From positions 1-64,000 of the forward strand of contig CALFOT010000056.1 in NCBI GenBank assembly GCA_937919925.1: a DNA stretch of 64,000 bases, in the 5' to 3' direction. Shown here one piece after another: positions 1-9,188 of this stretch (position 1 is the stretch's first letter; every line of letters starts with the position of its first letter). The position numbers were made by a program, and so were the translations under genes. The notes beneath the pieces were generated by a model, which made no database searches, had not been told where the DNA came from, and saw only the letters and a list, made by a program, of their open reading frames with translations. Source of the DNA: an uncultured bacterium. Lineage in GTDB: Bacteria; Planctomycetota; UBA1135.

Positions 1-111
1 GGAGCACAAGCCGCACCCTTCTCACCCCAACGTTAACAGTCAGGAGCCCTTTTGGGTCAGGTTTTTTTGGAAGTTGCTTTTTCTGAGGAACCCCCAATCC
101 AACTTCGAAGG

Positions 112-1656
112 CTAGCGAGCTCCCAGGACTCTGGAATAGCGGTAGTAAACCTCCATCATTAAGGTGCAGATGGCCGTGGAGTAGACGCGGCCACCCTCTT
201 CTCCCCACGGACCGGCAGGATTCCACGAGCCGTAGAAGTTGTCTTTGGGGTTCTCGCGCCGTTGGTTCGGAAGCAAAGCGGCCTCAATCGCGTTCTGCCA
301 GTTTTTCCAATGCTTGCCGCCCCATTGGTTCATGGCGAAGGTTCCGTAGTACCAATAGTACAAATCAATGGAGCCATCGTTTTCATCCCAACGTGGAGGT
401 TTGGAAGCAATCAAATCAGCCTGCTTCTTCAGCATGGCGTAGTTCGGGTGATCGCTCCAACGTTTCACTTTGGCGCTATCCGTCATGAAGATGCGCGACA
501 GCAACGCAACAGCCGTGAGCGATTCGGAGTGGTAGGCGGGGAACTTTTCGATGTAGTTGGATGGGCGCGAAGGCAAAGAGCCCACACCACCACCATCACC
601 GCCCCAGGTATAACCAACCCGTCCGGTATTTTTGTCTTGCATCGAATCGAACCAAATTTCAGCGCCGTCGAATGCGCCTTTGTCGATGGCGATGCCGGTT
701 TCCTGCGCAGTCTTCAGCGCAAAAACCATCCAACCGGTAATCGAGGAATCACTGTCGCCATTCGGCTCCAATTCGTAGCGCCAAGCACCGTATGGATTAC
801 GCGCACGCACCAGCACATTGACCGCTTTCGTCATCGGCCTCTTGAGCATCGGCGCCTGCCCCGAGAAGTAGTAGGCTTCGCCCAGAGCCATGGTGGCAAT
901 CGCTTGGTTGTACAGCGTGGAGTTACCAGCTTCCTCACCGAACAGGCCACGATCTTGTTGCACATCGAGTAGCCAAGTGATTCCGTCGCGCACCACAGCT
1001 TGGTGCGCACCACTATTCAAAGTGTGGTTGTTACCAAGGAAGGCGAGCAGCGCAAGCCCAGTTAGGCCGACGTCATTGACGGGGTTGCCCGCGCCGTCGC
1101 TCGCTGCTTGATCAGCAAAGAGATCGTGGTGCATGAACCCATCCGCATCCCAAAAGCCACCCGGCGATTGATGGTCTTTGAGCCACTGCAAGCCACCTGC
1201 AACTGCGGCTTCGGTGGGTGAGGCGCCTCCTGCACCACCCGGGCCCCCACGGCTGCCCTGGTTGCCGCCGGCGCCGCCACCAAGGCCAACAACACCATTC
1301 CACTCGTGTGCTTCCAAAGGCTCCTTGGCCGTCATCTCTGGATCGCCGTCGTCTTCCAGCGTTGGTGATGGCTCCTCCGTTTCCACTGGAATATCGTTCA
1401 CAACGGGTTCCGGAATCAGCGGAGTTTCCACAATGGGTTCGACAATAGGATCCTCTTCTATCACCGGTGGCGGCTCGGCAGCGGCTGCAACGAATTGCGG
1501 CGGTGGCGTTTCTTGTTTCGCGGTGAGCACCAAAATGCCCATAACGAATAGGCCGATGAGAAAGTGCAAAAAGAGTGATGCGATTAAGTAAGGCGCGCGT
1601 TGTAGCTGCTCACCGAGGACTTCATTGAATGAGTGTTCTTCCATCGTGTCTTGCAT
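112..1656 (-). CDS. TonB-like membrane protein with prenyltransferase/squalene-oxidase-type repeats (copy 2)
   Basis: A cytoplasmic N-terminus is followed by one membrane helix (about residues 22-45), a Pro/Glu-rich stretch, a Gly-rich linker and a C-terminal alpha/alpha-toroid domain. The toroid begins near residue 150 with a QW-type motif (QSPGGFW). The front half resembles TonB/TolA-type envelope-spanning proteins; the toroid resembles squalene cyclase and prenyltransferase folds. No enzymatic role is proven. It is a close paralogue of the gene just upstream (1742-3325), and most toroid residues match by eye. The frame stays open upstream, but an ATG at 1710 lies in the loop of a terminator hairpin. 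I therefore prefer ATG 1656, or 1644, although neither has a clear ribosome binding site. Function unknown; envelope location inferred. Confidence 0.8.
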   Translation of the reverse strand: MQDTMEEHSFNEVLGEQLQRAPYLIASLFLHFLIGLFVMGILVLTAKQETPPPQFVAAAAEPPPVIEEDPIVEPIVETPLIPEPVVNDIPVETEEPSPTLEDDGDPEMTAKEPLEAHEWNGVVGLGGGAGGNQGSRGGPGGAGGASPTEAAVAGGLQWLKDHQSPGGFWDADGFMHHDLFADQAASDGAGNPVNDVGLTGLALLAFLGNNHTLNSGAHQAVVRDGITWLLDVQQDRGLFGEEAGNSTLYNQAIATMALGEAYYFSGQAPMLKRPMTKAVNVLVRARNPYGAWRYELEPNGDSDSSITGWMVFALKTAQETGIAIDKGAFDGAEIWFDSMQDKNTGRVGYTWGGDGGGVGSLPSRPSNYIEKFPAYHSESLTAVALLSRIFMTDSAKVKRWSDHPNYAMLKKQADLIASKPPRWDENDGSIDLYYWYYGTFAMNQWGGKHWKNWQNAIEAALLPNQRRENPKDNFYGSWNPAGPWGEEGGRVYSTAICTLMMEVYYRYSRVLGAR

Positions 1657-1689
1657 AACGTGACAATCGGTTGGCCGGTTCGATGAAAT

Positions 1690-1720
1690 AAAAAAAGGGA
1701 GATGACGCATGTCATCTCCC
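1690..1720 (-). terminator. Intrinsic terminator between the two toroid-protein genes
   Basis: Read on the minus strand, a perfect 10-bp stem (GGGAGATGAC paired with GTCATCTCCC) closes a 4-nt ATGC loop and runs straight into seven T residues. It starts 22 nt after the stop codon of the upstream gene. It should end most transcripts of that gene before the second copy. The loop contains an ATG with an AGGGAG-like sequence in the stem, which could mislead start-site prediction. Confidence 0.85.
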
Positions 1721-1741
1721 TGAAAGTAGAGAATGATTTCT

Positions 1742-3325
1742 CTAGCGAGCGCCGAGCACTTGAGCGTAACGGTAATACACTTCAAGCATCAGTGCACAGA
1801 TTGCAGTCGAATAAACACGACCGCCTTCATCGCCCCACGGGCCCGCCGGATCCCAAGAACCGAAGAAGTTGTCTTCGGCATCTTCACGCCGTTGGCTAGG
1901 AATCAAAGCAGTTTCAATCGCTTTCTTCCAATCCTTCCATTGGCTGCCGCCCCACTGGTTCATGGCGAAGGTGCCGTAGTACCAGTAGTACATATCAATC
2001 GAGCCATCGTTTTCATCCCAGCGCGGAGGCTTGGAAGAAATCAAATCGGCCTGCTTTTTCAGCATGTCGTAGTTCGGGTGATCCGACCATTTCTTGACCT
2101 TGTCATGATCGGTCATGAAGATGCGTGAGAGCAAAGCCACGGCGGTCAAAGACTCCGACTTTTCAGCCGGGAACTTGTCGAGGTACTGGGGTGGACGCGA
2201 AGGCAGCGAACCAGGTCCGCCACCGCCTTCACCCCAGGCATAACCAACACGACCGGTGTTTTTGTCTTGCATCGAATCGAACCAAACTTCCGCGCCATCA
2301 AAAGCGCCCTTATCGATTGCGATCTTGTTGTCTTCTGCAGTCTTCAGAGCGAAGACCATCCAGCCAGTGATGGAGGAGTCGCTGTCGCCGTTTGGCTCCA
2401 AGTCGTAGCGCCAGGCACCATAGGGATTACGTGCATTCACAATCACGTTGACGGCCTTCGTCATGGGCTTCTTGAACAGTGGCGACTGACCAGAGAAGTA
2501 GTAGGCTTCGCCTAAGGCCATGGTGGCAATCGACTGGTTGTATAGCGTGGAATTGCCGGCCTCATCGCCGAACAGACCACTATCTTGCTGTACATCGGTG
2601 AGCCAAGTAATCCCGTCTTTTACGACATTCTTATAGGTACCTTTGGTCAGCGTGTGGTTGTTCCCAAGGAAGGCCAGCAGCGCCAGACCAGTAAGGCCGA
2701 CGTCGTTGACCGGGTTGCCCGCGCCAGTGCTTGGCTCCTTGTCTTCATAGATGTCGTTGTACATGAACTGGTCTGCATCCCAGAAACCGCCAGGCGACTG
2801 GTGATCTTTGAGCCACTTCAGCGCATCGAGCACCGCTTTTTCCTGCGCAGTGCCCCCTTTACCGCCACCACGGCCTCCACGGCCACCGTATTTACCACCG
2901 GCACCGCCACCCAGGCCAACATCGTTGTTCCAGGCGTCGGAATCGAAAGCGGCATCCGCATTCATGTCCGGATCGCCGGTTTCTTCCAGGGTTTCCTGTT
3001 CGACAACCTCTTCGAGTTCCGTTTCCTGAATCACTGGCTCCTCGATGATTTCCTCAACGACTTCCTCGATGATTTCCTCCTCTTCTTCCACCTCAGGAGG
3101 TGGTTCTGCCTGCGCCGCAACAAACTGCGGCACTTCATGCTTGTTACTGCCCTTCAAAATCATGATGCCCGCCACGATTAAGAAAATCAGGGCGTGCAGG
3201 GCAATGGAGGCAATCACGTAAGGAGCACGGCGGAGCTGCTCGGCGAGCACATCGTTGAAGGAGGTTTCATGCTCCCACGGGCGGTGGTACTCGTAATCGG
3301 TGTAATCGTTTTGGAATTCAGTCAT
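1742..3325 (-). CDS. TonB-like membrane protein with prenyltransferase/squalene-oxidase-type repeats (copy 1)
   Basis: The predicted protein has 527 residues. One membrane helix lies at about 36-57. A very acidic Glu/Pro-rich stretch follows at about 71-117, then a Gly-rich linker at 137-158, then an alpha/alpha-toroid domain from about 165 to the end, with a QW motif at Q176-W182. A conserved GDSDSS segment is shared with the neighbouring copy. Such proteins are common in planctomycete-like genomes but have no settled function. ATG 3325 is chosen because AGGGAG lies 4 nt upstream; a longer frame adds ten residues without support. The TM-linker-domain order suggests inner-membrane anchoring with the toroid in the periplasm (inference). 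Confidence 0.83.
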   Translation of the reverse strand: MTEFQNDYTDYEYHRPWEHETSFNDVLAEQLRRAPYVIASIALHALIFLIVAGIMILKGSNKHEVPQFVAAQAEPPPEVEEEEEIIEEVVEEIIEEPVIQETELEEVVEQETLEETGDPDMNADAAFDSDAWNNDVGLGGGAGGKYGGRGGRGGGKGGTAQEKAVLDALKWLKDHQSPGGFWDADQFMYNDIYEDKEPSTGAGNPVNDVGLTGLALLAFLGNNHTLTKGTYKNVVKDGITWLTDVQQDSGLFGDEAGNSTLYNQSIATMALGEAYYFSGQSPLFKKPMTKAVNVIVNARNPYGAWRYDLEPNGDSDSSITGWMVFALKTAEDNKIAIDKGAFDGAEVWFDSMQDKNTGRVGYAWGEGGGGPGSLPSRPPQYLDKFPAEKSESLTAVALLSRIFMTDHDKVKKWSDHPNYDMLKKQADLISSKPPRWDENDGSIDMYYWYYGTFAMNQWGGSQWKDWKKAIETALIPSQRREDAEDNFFGSWDPAGPWGDEGGRVYSTAICALMLEVYYRYAQVLGAR

Positions 3326-3388
3326 GGGCTCCCTGGGACAACGCGGCACCAGCACAGTGGTTCGCGGAAAGGGCGGATTATTCTACAG

Positions 3389-4411
3389 CTAGAAGGATTC
3401 TTGGTCGGGCTTTTCGCCAAAGACTCCGTCAAGGTTCTCGCGCAGCCCGCGTAGCTCCGGAGAAAACCACGAATAGGAGCTGAGATACATTGCGGAAAGT
3501 TCCGCCCTTACGGAAGAGTTTTGAGCTTCCATCCTAAGATCATTCAATATAAGCAGTTGCGCTTCTTGAAAACTAAACTCGCGGCTTGGGGAACGTTTGG
3601 TGACGAGCACCAGCTGAAGGACGCCTGAAACACTGTTGGTGAGCTCCATGCAGTCGCCCGGGGCGGCAGTCTCCAAGAAATTCTTCAGGTTTTCTTTGGC
3701 GCCGGCCCTGATTTCGGTGAATAAGCTGACGCTATCGGCTTTCGCCAGCGCCTCAGGGATGCTCATGGTGTGTTTGCCAAGGCGGCTGAGCGTTTCCGCA
3801 GCGCGGTCGGCGGCGGGGGCAGTGGCTGGGTCATTGAGGAATTTCAGCGCCGCCCACTCAAATTCAGCAGGGCGTTGGCGGTAAATCTCGTTGTCCTGGT
3901 AAGCCGCACGTATTTGTGCTGGCGATGGATCGGAAATCGCGCGCTTGCCATCATTCGGCGACGGAATGGTGCCGCTGACGATGCCCGCCACGGTCCCTTC
4001 AATAAATTGGTGACGCAAGGCTTTCTGGAAATCCTCAATGCTGTGGTAGCCATCGCGCTTGACCTTATCCAAAAACCGCTGGCGTGAGCCATCTTCAAGA
4101 ATCAACGCTTGGATTCTCGCCTCGACTTGGGGATCCAGCATACTTTCATCGAGGCCCAGGCGGAGGAAGCTCTCACGATAGAGAATGCGGCGAATCGCTA
4201 TATTCAGCGCCTCTGGGCCGGCCTCCTCGATGGTGACATCGGCATTTGAGTTCATGATGCGCACGGCAATATCCTCAACCATCGAGCCGGTGAGGATTTG
4301 GTCATTGATGATGACCAAAATTTGATCCACGCTGGAATCATCGGAGCCTTGCGCGCAAACAGCGCTGCTGCCCATTGCGGAAAGTAGAAGTGCGAGTAGA
4401 AATGTTTTCAC
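3389..4411 (-). CDS. SurA-like periplasmic chaperone / peptidyl-prolyl isomerase-type protein
   Basis: The predicted protein has 340 residues with a signal peptide (hydrophobic core at about 4-18, likely cut after the VCA tripeptide near residue 20). A SurA_N-like chaperone region follows: a 'VNDxIL'-type start (ILVIINDQILTG), then helices rich in Glu, Arg and Leu. A possible degenerate parvulin-like segment lies in the C-terminal half. It would help outer-membrane proteins fold in the periplasm. The start is GTG 4411, whose last bases form the TGA stop of mfd (GTGA overlap), so the two are probably translationally coupled. The frame is open further upstream inside mfd, but that stretch carries no signal peptide. 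The family call rests on N-terminal pattern and context; the isomerase domain is not certain. Confidence 0.65.
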   Translation of the reverse strand: MKTFLLALLLSAMGSSAVCAQGSDDSSVDQILVIINDQILTGSMVEDIAVRIMNSNADVTIEEAGPEALNIAIRRILYRESFLRLGLDESMLDPQVEARIQALILEDGSRQRFLDKVKRDGYHSIEDFQKALRHQFIEGTVAGIVSGTIPSPNDGKRAISDPSPAQIRAAYQDNEIYRQRPAEFEWAALKFLNDPATAPAADRAAETLSRLGKHTMSIPEALAKADSVSLFTEIRAGAKENLKNFLETAAPGDCMELTNSVSGVLQLVLVTKRSPSREFSFQEAQLLILNDLRMEAQNSSVRAELSAMYLSSYSWFSPELRGLRENLDGVFGEKPDQESF

Positions 4412-7400
4412 TTGGATTTGCCTGGGGTGTATTTTCGCTGTTTCCGCGGCAAGGGGCAAGCGAGGGCTGTGGTGTAGACAAACTGAAGGACTTGCTCGGC
4501 GCTGGCAGCCGGATTCGGGAGCATCCAACGCGCTTTGCGGGCGGTCATGACCCGTAAATCCATGCCGCGACCATCCATTGCGGATACGAAAGTTCGTGCT
4601 TCACGCAAGGAGCAAGAGAGGTGGTCGTCCACTCGCTGCAGGCTATCCAGCCCAAGTAGGCCTAGACGGTGCTTCAAAAAGAACAGCTTGGCAAGATTAT
4701 GGAGCTCCTCGGGGGGTGGTCCGAAGCGGTCTCGGACAGCATCCAGTACCGCCGTGATTTGCTCAGGGGTGCGAATGCGATCCAGTTCCCGCAGCAACTG
4801 CAAGCGGGTTTCTTCCTCCGGCACAAACTCAGGGGAAAGCGCGGCGCTGAGACCGAGCGCCAAATCACACGCCGGTGGAATGCCGCTGGCAGCCACTTTG
4901 CCTTGGCGACGCATGCGGGTGACGGCTTCGCTCAGCAGGCGTCGGTAGGTTTCGTAGCCTACCGCATTGATGTGCCCGCTCTGTTCGGAGCCGAGCAAGT
5001 TGCCCGCGCCGCGGATTTCCAAATCTCGCACGGCGAGCTGAAAACCTGCACCAAGGTAGCGCATTTCTTCGATAGCCTTTAGCCGACGGCGCGCATCGAG
5101 AGGCAAGGGCTTACCGCGCGGAATCAGCAAGTAGCAGTAGCCGCGTTTTTCCGAGCGCCCTACCCGTCCGCGTAATTGGTGGAGATCAGAAAGTCCGTGG
5201 CGCTGTGCTTGGTCGACAAAAATCGTGTTGGCGTTGGGGATGTCGAGCCCGCTTTCAATGATCGTGGTGGCGACCAAAATATCGGCCTTGCCGGTGACAA
5301 AAGTGAGCATGGCTTTTTCGAGTTCACGCGGCTCCATCTGACCGTGGCCGACCACAATCCGTGCTTTCGGCACCAAGCGTCGAATTCGTTCAGCAGTTAA
5401 ATCCAGAGTCTTCACCCGATTGTGCAGGAAGAAGGCTTGGCCGCCGCGCGCTAGTTCCCGTTCGAGTGCATCTTGCAACAGCGCTTTTTCGTCGTCATAT
5501 CGTAGTTCCGTGTGCACTTCTTGGCGGCCGACTGGTGCAGTACTCAAAGAAGTGATGTCGCGAATGCCGGCCATCGCCATGTGCAAAGTACGCGGCACCG
5601 GGGTTGCAGTGAGCGTGAGGATGTCGACTTGCGCGCGTTTGCGTTTGAGCTCCTCTTTATGGCGCACGCCGAACCGTTGCTCTTCATCGATAATCACCAA
5701 GCCCAAGTTTTTGAACTTCACATCTTTTGATAACAGGCGGTGGGTGCCAATCACCAAATCAACGGTGCCACTTTCTAAACCCGCAAGGATTTCGCGCTTT
5801 TTGATTGGCTTCACCAAACGCGATAGCACCTCGATGACTACCGGCCAATCGGCGAAGCGTTGACGAAAAGAACGTACATGTTGTTCGGCCAGCACCGTAG
5901 TTGGCACGAGCATAGCAACTTGTTTGCCGCCGAGCACCGCACGAAAAGCCGCGCGCGCAGCAAGTTCGGTTTTGCCATAACCCACATCGCCACAGAGCAA
6001 CCGATCCATCGCGCGCGGCAAAGAAAGATCGGCATGAATTTCCACCATGCCTTGCGCTTGATCCGGCGTATCCTCCCAAGGAAAAGAGGCCTCAAACTCG
6101 CGTTGCTCTTCGCCGCCATCCGGGAAGGCGAAGCCAGGCACCGCTTCGCGCTCGGCTTGGATCTCAAGCATCTCCGCCGCCAAATCTTCGACCGCCGATT
6201 CCACCCTGAGACGACGCTTCGCAAAAGAACCCGAGCCGAGCCGATCCAGTTGGTGATTGGCGCCACCGGCACCAATAAAGCGCTCGACTAAATCCACCCG
6301 CGAGACGGGCACCTTCAGTTCCACAGCATCTTTAAATTCGAGCAGAATAAAATCCTGCGCAGCTTGGCTTTCCGCTCGATCCAACCCGCGAAAAAGCGCC
6401 AAGCCATGTACTGCGTGCACCACCAAGTCGCCTGGCTTGAGCGCCATGATCGTTTCAATCGGCGCCGTGGCATGATCACGCCGACGCCTTGGCTTCGGCC
6501 GATGGGCCCCGTGCCCAGGAATGAATTCGCGATGGTGGATGACGGTCAGCCGCGCTTCCGGAATGCGAAAGCCGCGCTCTAGTCCGCCCGCTTGTAGTTT
6601 CAGCAGGTGTTTTTCTTGACCGCTATCGTGCAGGATTTGCTGGAGGCGATCGGCTTCTGCATCGTTGGAGCACAACACGATTGCATGTTCACCCATGGCG
6701 GCGCGTTCGGCCAAAGCCCCGACACCGGGCGCCACTCCTTGGCAATATTCTTCCACACTGAGTGTGGTGAGCGTGCCATCTTCACCCGGCAAAGTGGCGA
6801 GCTCCAACACCGGGTGCTTGGTGCATAGGCGATCGAAGCGGTTAAGTGCGGCCACGGCAGCGGGGCCGAGGAAGCGCAATTGCTTGCGGCGGTCGTCGAT
6901 GGCGGCGGGTTCCCAAAACACCACGCGCGTATTGGCGGGGAAACGTTCCAGTGGCAACAGGTCGCTGGCGTCGGCAGCTTCTTTGAGGTCTTGTGCGAGC
7001 GGCACGGAAACCTTGCGCAACACATGGCGGGTGCGCTGGGTGGCTAGATCAAAAACGCGGATGCTTTCGAGTTCGTCATCGAAGAATTCCAGGCGCAGGG
7101 GCTCGCCAATCGCGGGGGCAAAAAAATCCAGAATATCGCCCCGCCGCGAAAACTCTCCTGCAGCGGAAATGGCCGGAACACGCTCGAATCCGGCATCTAC
7201 AAGGACTTTGGTCAGATGCTCCGGATCGAGCTTGGTTTTTTCAGAGAGTTCCAAAATTCCGCTGGCATCCTGTTCGGATGGGCAAGGTACTGGCTGAATC
7301 AGGGCAGCGAGCGGCGCGACCACGATGCCGCCGTAGCCTTCGCGCTCAATCAACATCAGTGCGTGATGACGTTCGCGCAGAACTTCCGCTTCCGCACCGA

Positions 7401-7716
7401 GCGAACTTTCGCGCGCCGGAAACGGGGTTGCGCCGGCACCAAAAACAATTAAATCGTCTACCGCGAGTTCGGCGGCGGCGGCATCGGCCGTGACCACCAA
7501 CAGTGGACCTTCTTGTTCCGCGTTTAACGCTGCGCTCATCAGCGCTTTCGCCGAGCCCCACAAGCCTCCCCAATGCAAACGCAAATCCGCCTGGCTGCTC
7601 CATTGGGCGGCCAGGTCGTGAAAGGATGGGGTGGCGCGCAGCAGCGCGACGGGTGCAAGATCTTCCGCAGAAGAACGTTTCCCGGCGCCGCCCCGCGAAG
7701 GTGGACGCGTCGCCAT
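4408..7716 (-). CDS. mfd: Transcription-repair coupling factor Mfd
   Basis: The protein has 1102 residues, close to the usual 1150 for Mfd. Mfd removes RNA polymerase stalled at DNA lesions and recruits UvrA. Visible parts: a UvrB-homology N-terminal region, a CarD-like RNA-polymerase-interaction domain starting with the 'LKPGDLVVHAVHGLALF' segment, the superfamily 2 helicase Walker A (GDVGYGKT, Lys582), a DEEQ motif II, the 'TLTATPVPRTLHMAM' motif III region, motif VI 'QLRGRVGRS', and a C-terminal TRCF domain. The start ATG 7716 has no strong ribosome binding site. The gene follows a small DCC-family gene by about 11 nt and overlaps the SurA-like gene by 4 nt. Confidence 0.97.
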   Translation of the reverse strand: MATRPPSRGGAGKRSSAEDLAPVALLRATPSFHDLAAQWSSQADLRLHWGGLWGSAKALMSAALNAEQEGPLLVVTADAAAAELAVDDLIVFGAGATPFPARESSLGAEAEVLRERHHALMLIEREGYGGIVVAPLAALIQPVPCPSEQDASGILELSEKTKLDPEHLTKVLVDAGFERVPAISAAGEFSRRGDILDFFAPAIGEPLRLEFFDDELESIRVFDLATQRTRHVLRKVSVPLAQDLKEAADASDLLPLERFPANTRVVFWEPAAIDDRRKQLRFLGPAAVAALNRFDRLCTKHPVLELATLPGEDGTLTTLSVEEYCQGVAPGVGALAERAAMGEHAIVLCSNDAEADRLQQILHDSGQEKHLLKLQAGGLERGFRIPEARLTVIHHREFIPGHGAHRPKPRRRRDHATAPIETIMALKPGDLVVHAVHGLALFRGLDRAESQAAQDFILLEFKDAVELKVPVSRVDLVERFIGAGGANHQLDRLGSGSFAKRRLRVESAVEDLAAEMLEIQAEREAVPGFAFPDGGEEQREFEASFPWEDTPDQAQGMVEIHADLSLPRAMDRLLCGDVGYGKTELAARAAFRAVLGGKQVAMLVPTTVLAEQHVRSFRQRFADWPVVIEVLSRLVKPIKKREILAGLESGTVDLVIGTHRLLSKDVKFKNLGLVIIDEEQRFGVRHKEELKRKRAQVDILTLTATPVPRTLHMAMAGIRDITSLSTAPVGRQEVHTELRYDDEKALLQDALERELARGGQAFFLHNRVKTLDLTAERIRRLVPKARIVVGHGQMEPRELEKAMLTFVTGKADILVATTIIESGLDIPNANTIFVDQAQRHGLSDLHQLRGRVGRSEKRGYCYLLIPRGKPLPLDARRRLKAIEEMRYLGAGFQLAVRDLEIRGAGNLLGSEQSGHINAVGYETYRRLLSEAVTRMRRQGKVAASGIPPACDLALGLSAALSPEFVPEEETRLQLLRELDRIRTPEQITAVLDAVRDRFGPPPEELHNLAKLFFLKHRLGLLGLDSLQRVDDHLSCSLREARTFVSAMDGRGMDLRVMTARKARWMLPNPAASAEQVLQFVYTTALACPLPRKQRKYTPGKSK

Positions 7717-7727
7717 AGGGGCGTAGT

Positions 7728-8126
7728 TTAGGGCAGGATGCGCGTGGCAAAGGAACTATCGGCCGCCCTTTTGCCTGAAGTCGGCACCAGGTGCCGGATC
7801 TTTGCCACGCCGCGGTAGAGAACATCGAGCAATGCTGCTGGAATCCAGCCAAAAACATGGGCCACGCCGCGCAGAAAGCCAGAATCCTGGTGCTTCATCA
7901 AGTACAGCACGGCTCTGCTACGGAAATAAATGCGGTTGCCATGCGCTTCGTCTTCCACCACCACCACCACGCTATCGGTTTCATCAATCCCGCATTGGCG
8001 CGCGGTAAGGCCGCCGAGGGGCGCGTAAAAAAAGCGTTCGGCACGGTCATTTGCGGCGGTGCGGATCACAAAGCCGTTGCACACCCCACACGCGCCGTCA
8101 AAAAAGACAATCTCTCGCATGCACAT
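7728..8126 (-). CDS. DCC-family thiol-disulfide oxidoreductase (DUF393)
   Basis: This small protein of about 132 residues begins with the family signature: a beta strand, then DGACGVCNG, the Asp-x-x-Cys motif with a CxxC-like pair that names the DCC family. Later conserved parts are a 'FYAPLGG' segment and 'SRAVLYLMKH'. Family members have a thioredoxin-like fold and are predicted redox proteins of unknown substrate. The start could be ATG 8126 or ATG 8120; the frame remains open further upstream without any family similarity. It sits just upstream of mfd on the same strand, and a GNAT gene diverges from it. Confidence 0.8.
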   Translation of the reverse strand: MCMREIVFFDGACGVCNGFVIRTAANDRAERFFYAPLGGLTARQCGIDETDSVVVVVEDEAHGNRIYFRSRAVLYLMKHQDSGFLRGVAHVFGWIPAALLDVLYRGVAKIRHLVPTSGKRAADSSFATRILP

Positions 8127-8235
8127 AGAATAGTGGATTGGTGCAGCCAGCGAGTGAATCTTGAGCAAGAGTGGCAGCGACGAATGACGACCGACTAGTC
8201 GCAGAAGCGCTGGCGGGGGATTAGGATAAGCCGCA

Positions 8236-8829
8236 ATGGCAACTTGGCTAACGGAAGTAGAACTGAGTGGGCATGGCGTCACGCTGGAGCCTTTGCGCAC
8301 CGAGCATGCTGAGGAGCTGCGCGTGGCGGTTCTGGATGGTGAGTTGTGGAAACTGTGGTTTACTTTGGTGCCGCGCGTGGAAGAAATGGGCAGCTACATT
8401 GCCAGTGCCTTACAAACCCAAGTAGAGGGGAGTGCGGTACCGTTTTTGATTCGCACCGCTTTGGATGGCAAAGCGGTGGGCACCACGCGATTTTGCAATA
8501 TTGATCACGCCCATCAACGTGCCGAAATCGGCTACACCTGGTTGGCGAAAAGTATCCAGCGTACGTCGGCCAATAGTGCGTGCAAGTTACTGCTGCTACA
8601 ACATCTATTCGAAGACCGCGCGGCGATTGCGGTGGAGTTCCGTACGCATTGGCACAACGCCGCATCGCGCCAGGCGATTTTGCGCCTTGGGGCGAAACAG
8701 GATGGAGTGTTGCGTCAACATCGCCGTGAATCCTTTGGCGGCTTTCGCGATACCGTGGTGTACTCCATTCTCGATAACGAATGGCCTCCCGTGAAGTTGG
8801 GTTTGACGGCCTGCTTAACGCGCAGTTAA
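8236..8829 (+). CDS. GNAT-family N-acetyltransferase (RimJ/RimL type)
   Basis: The 197-residue protein has the layout of RimJ/RimL-type acetyltransferases: an N-terminal 'VTLEPLRTEHAEEL' opening, a central 'AVGTTRFCNI...AEIGYTWL' acetyl-CoA-fold core, and the late 'NAASRQAILRLGAKQDG' motif typical of the family. Such enzymes acetylate a protein N-terminus or a small molecule; the substrate cannot be read here. The ATG lies about 109 nt from the divergent DCC gene. Its TAA stop overlaps the TAA stop of the convergent cupin gene at the shared bases TTAA, so no terminator space exists between them. Confidence 0.85.
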   Translation: MATWLTEVELSGHGVTLEPLRTEHAEELRVAVLDGELWKLWFTLVPRVEEMGSYIASALQTQVEGSAVPFLIRTALDGKAVGTTRFCNIDHAHQRAEIGYTWLAKSIQRTSANSACKLLLLQHLFEDRAAIAVEFRTHWHNAASRQAILRLGAKQDGVLRQHRRESFGGFRDTVVYSILDNEWPPVKLGLTACLTRS

Positions 8830-9185
8830 ATCCATTCCTGATCAAGTACCGTGCGCTCTGAAACCACATCGCCGGTATGGCCAGTGCCCGCCGGTTCGAA
8901 CAGCAACACACTCGCTCCCTCGGGTGCATAGGGCATGTGTTCCACGCCGCGCGGCACAATCAGCATTTCGCCCACGCGGAGCGCAACATCCTGATCGCGG
9001 AACTTCATCACCAAGGAGCCCTCCAGCACCAGGAATAACTCATCCTCTGCGGCATGCGCGTGCCACACAAAGTCACCCTCGATTTTGGCCAGCTTGATTT
9101 CTTGGCCATTCAGCGCGCCAATGATTTTGGGGGTCCACTTTTCCTCGAACAGCCCGAGCTTTTCTAACAAGTTGATTTTTTCCAT
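8826..9185 (-). CDS. Small single-domain cupin protein
   Basis: The protein has 119 residues and one cupin barrel. Motif 1 reads 'HAHAAEDELFLVLEG' with the metal-binding His-x-His and Glu, and motif 2 is 'PRGVEHMPYA' with the final His. A divalent metal is probably bound, but no substrate can be assigned. It follows rnc by 3 nt on the same strand, so it is likely co-transcribed with it. The 3' end overlaps that of the convergent GNAT gene. Confidence 0.85.
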   Translation of the reverse strand: MEKINLLEKLGLFEEKWTPKIIGALNGQEIKLAKIEGDFVWHAHAAEDELFLVLEGSLVMKFRDQDVALRVGEMLIVPRGVEHMPYAPEGASVLLFEPAGTGHTGDVVSERTVLDQEWI

Positions 9186-9188
9186 AAG

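Noticed and set aside
262-972. Long open frames opposite the two toroid-protein genes
   Set aside because: They are antisense shadows. Gly- and Pro-rich codons on one strand open the other. No domain or start signal supports them.
8891-8905. GGTTCGAA-like sequence suggesting a tRNA T-loop
   Set aside because: It lies inside the cupin coding frame and no cloverleaf can be drawn. I found no tRNA in the window.
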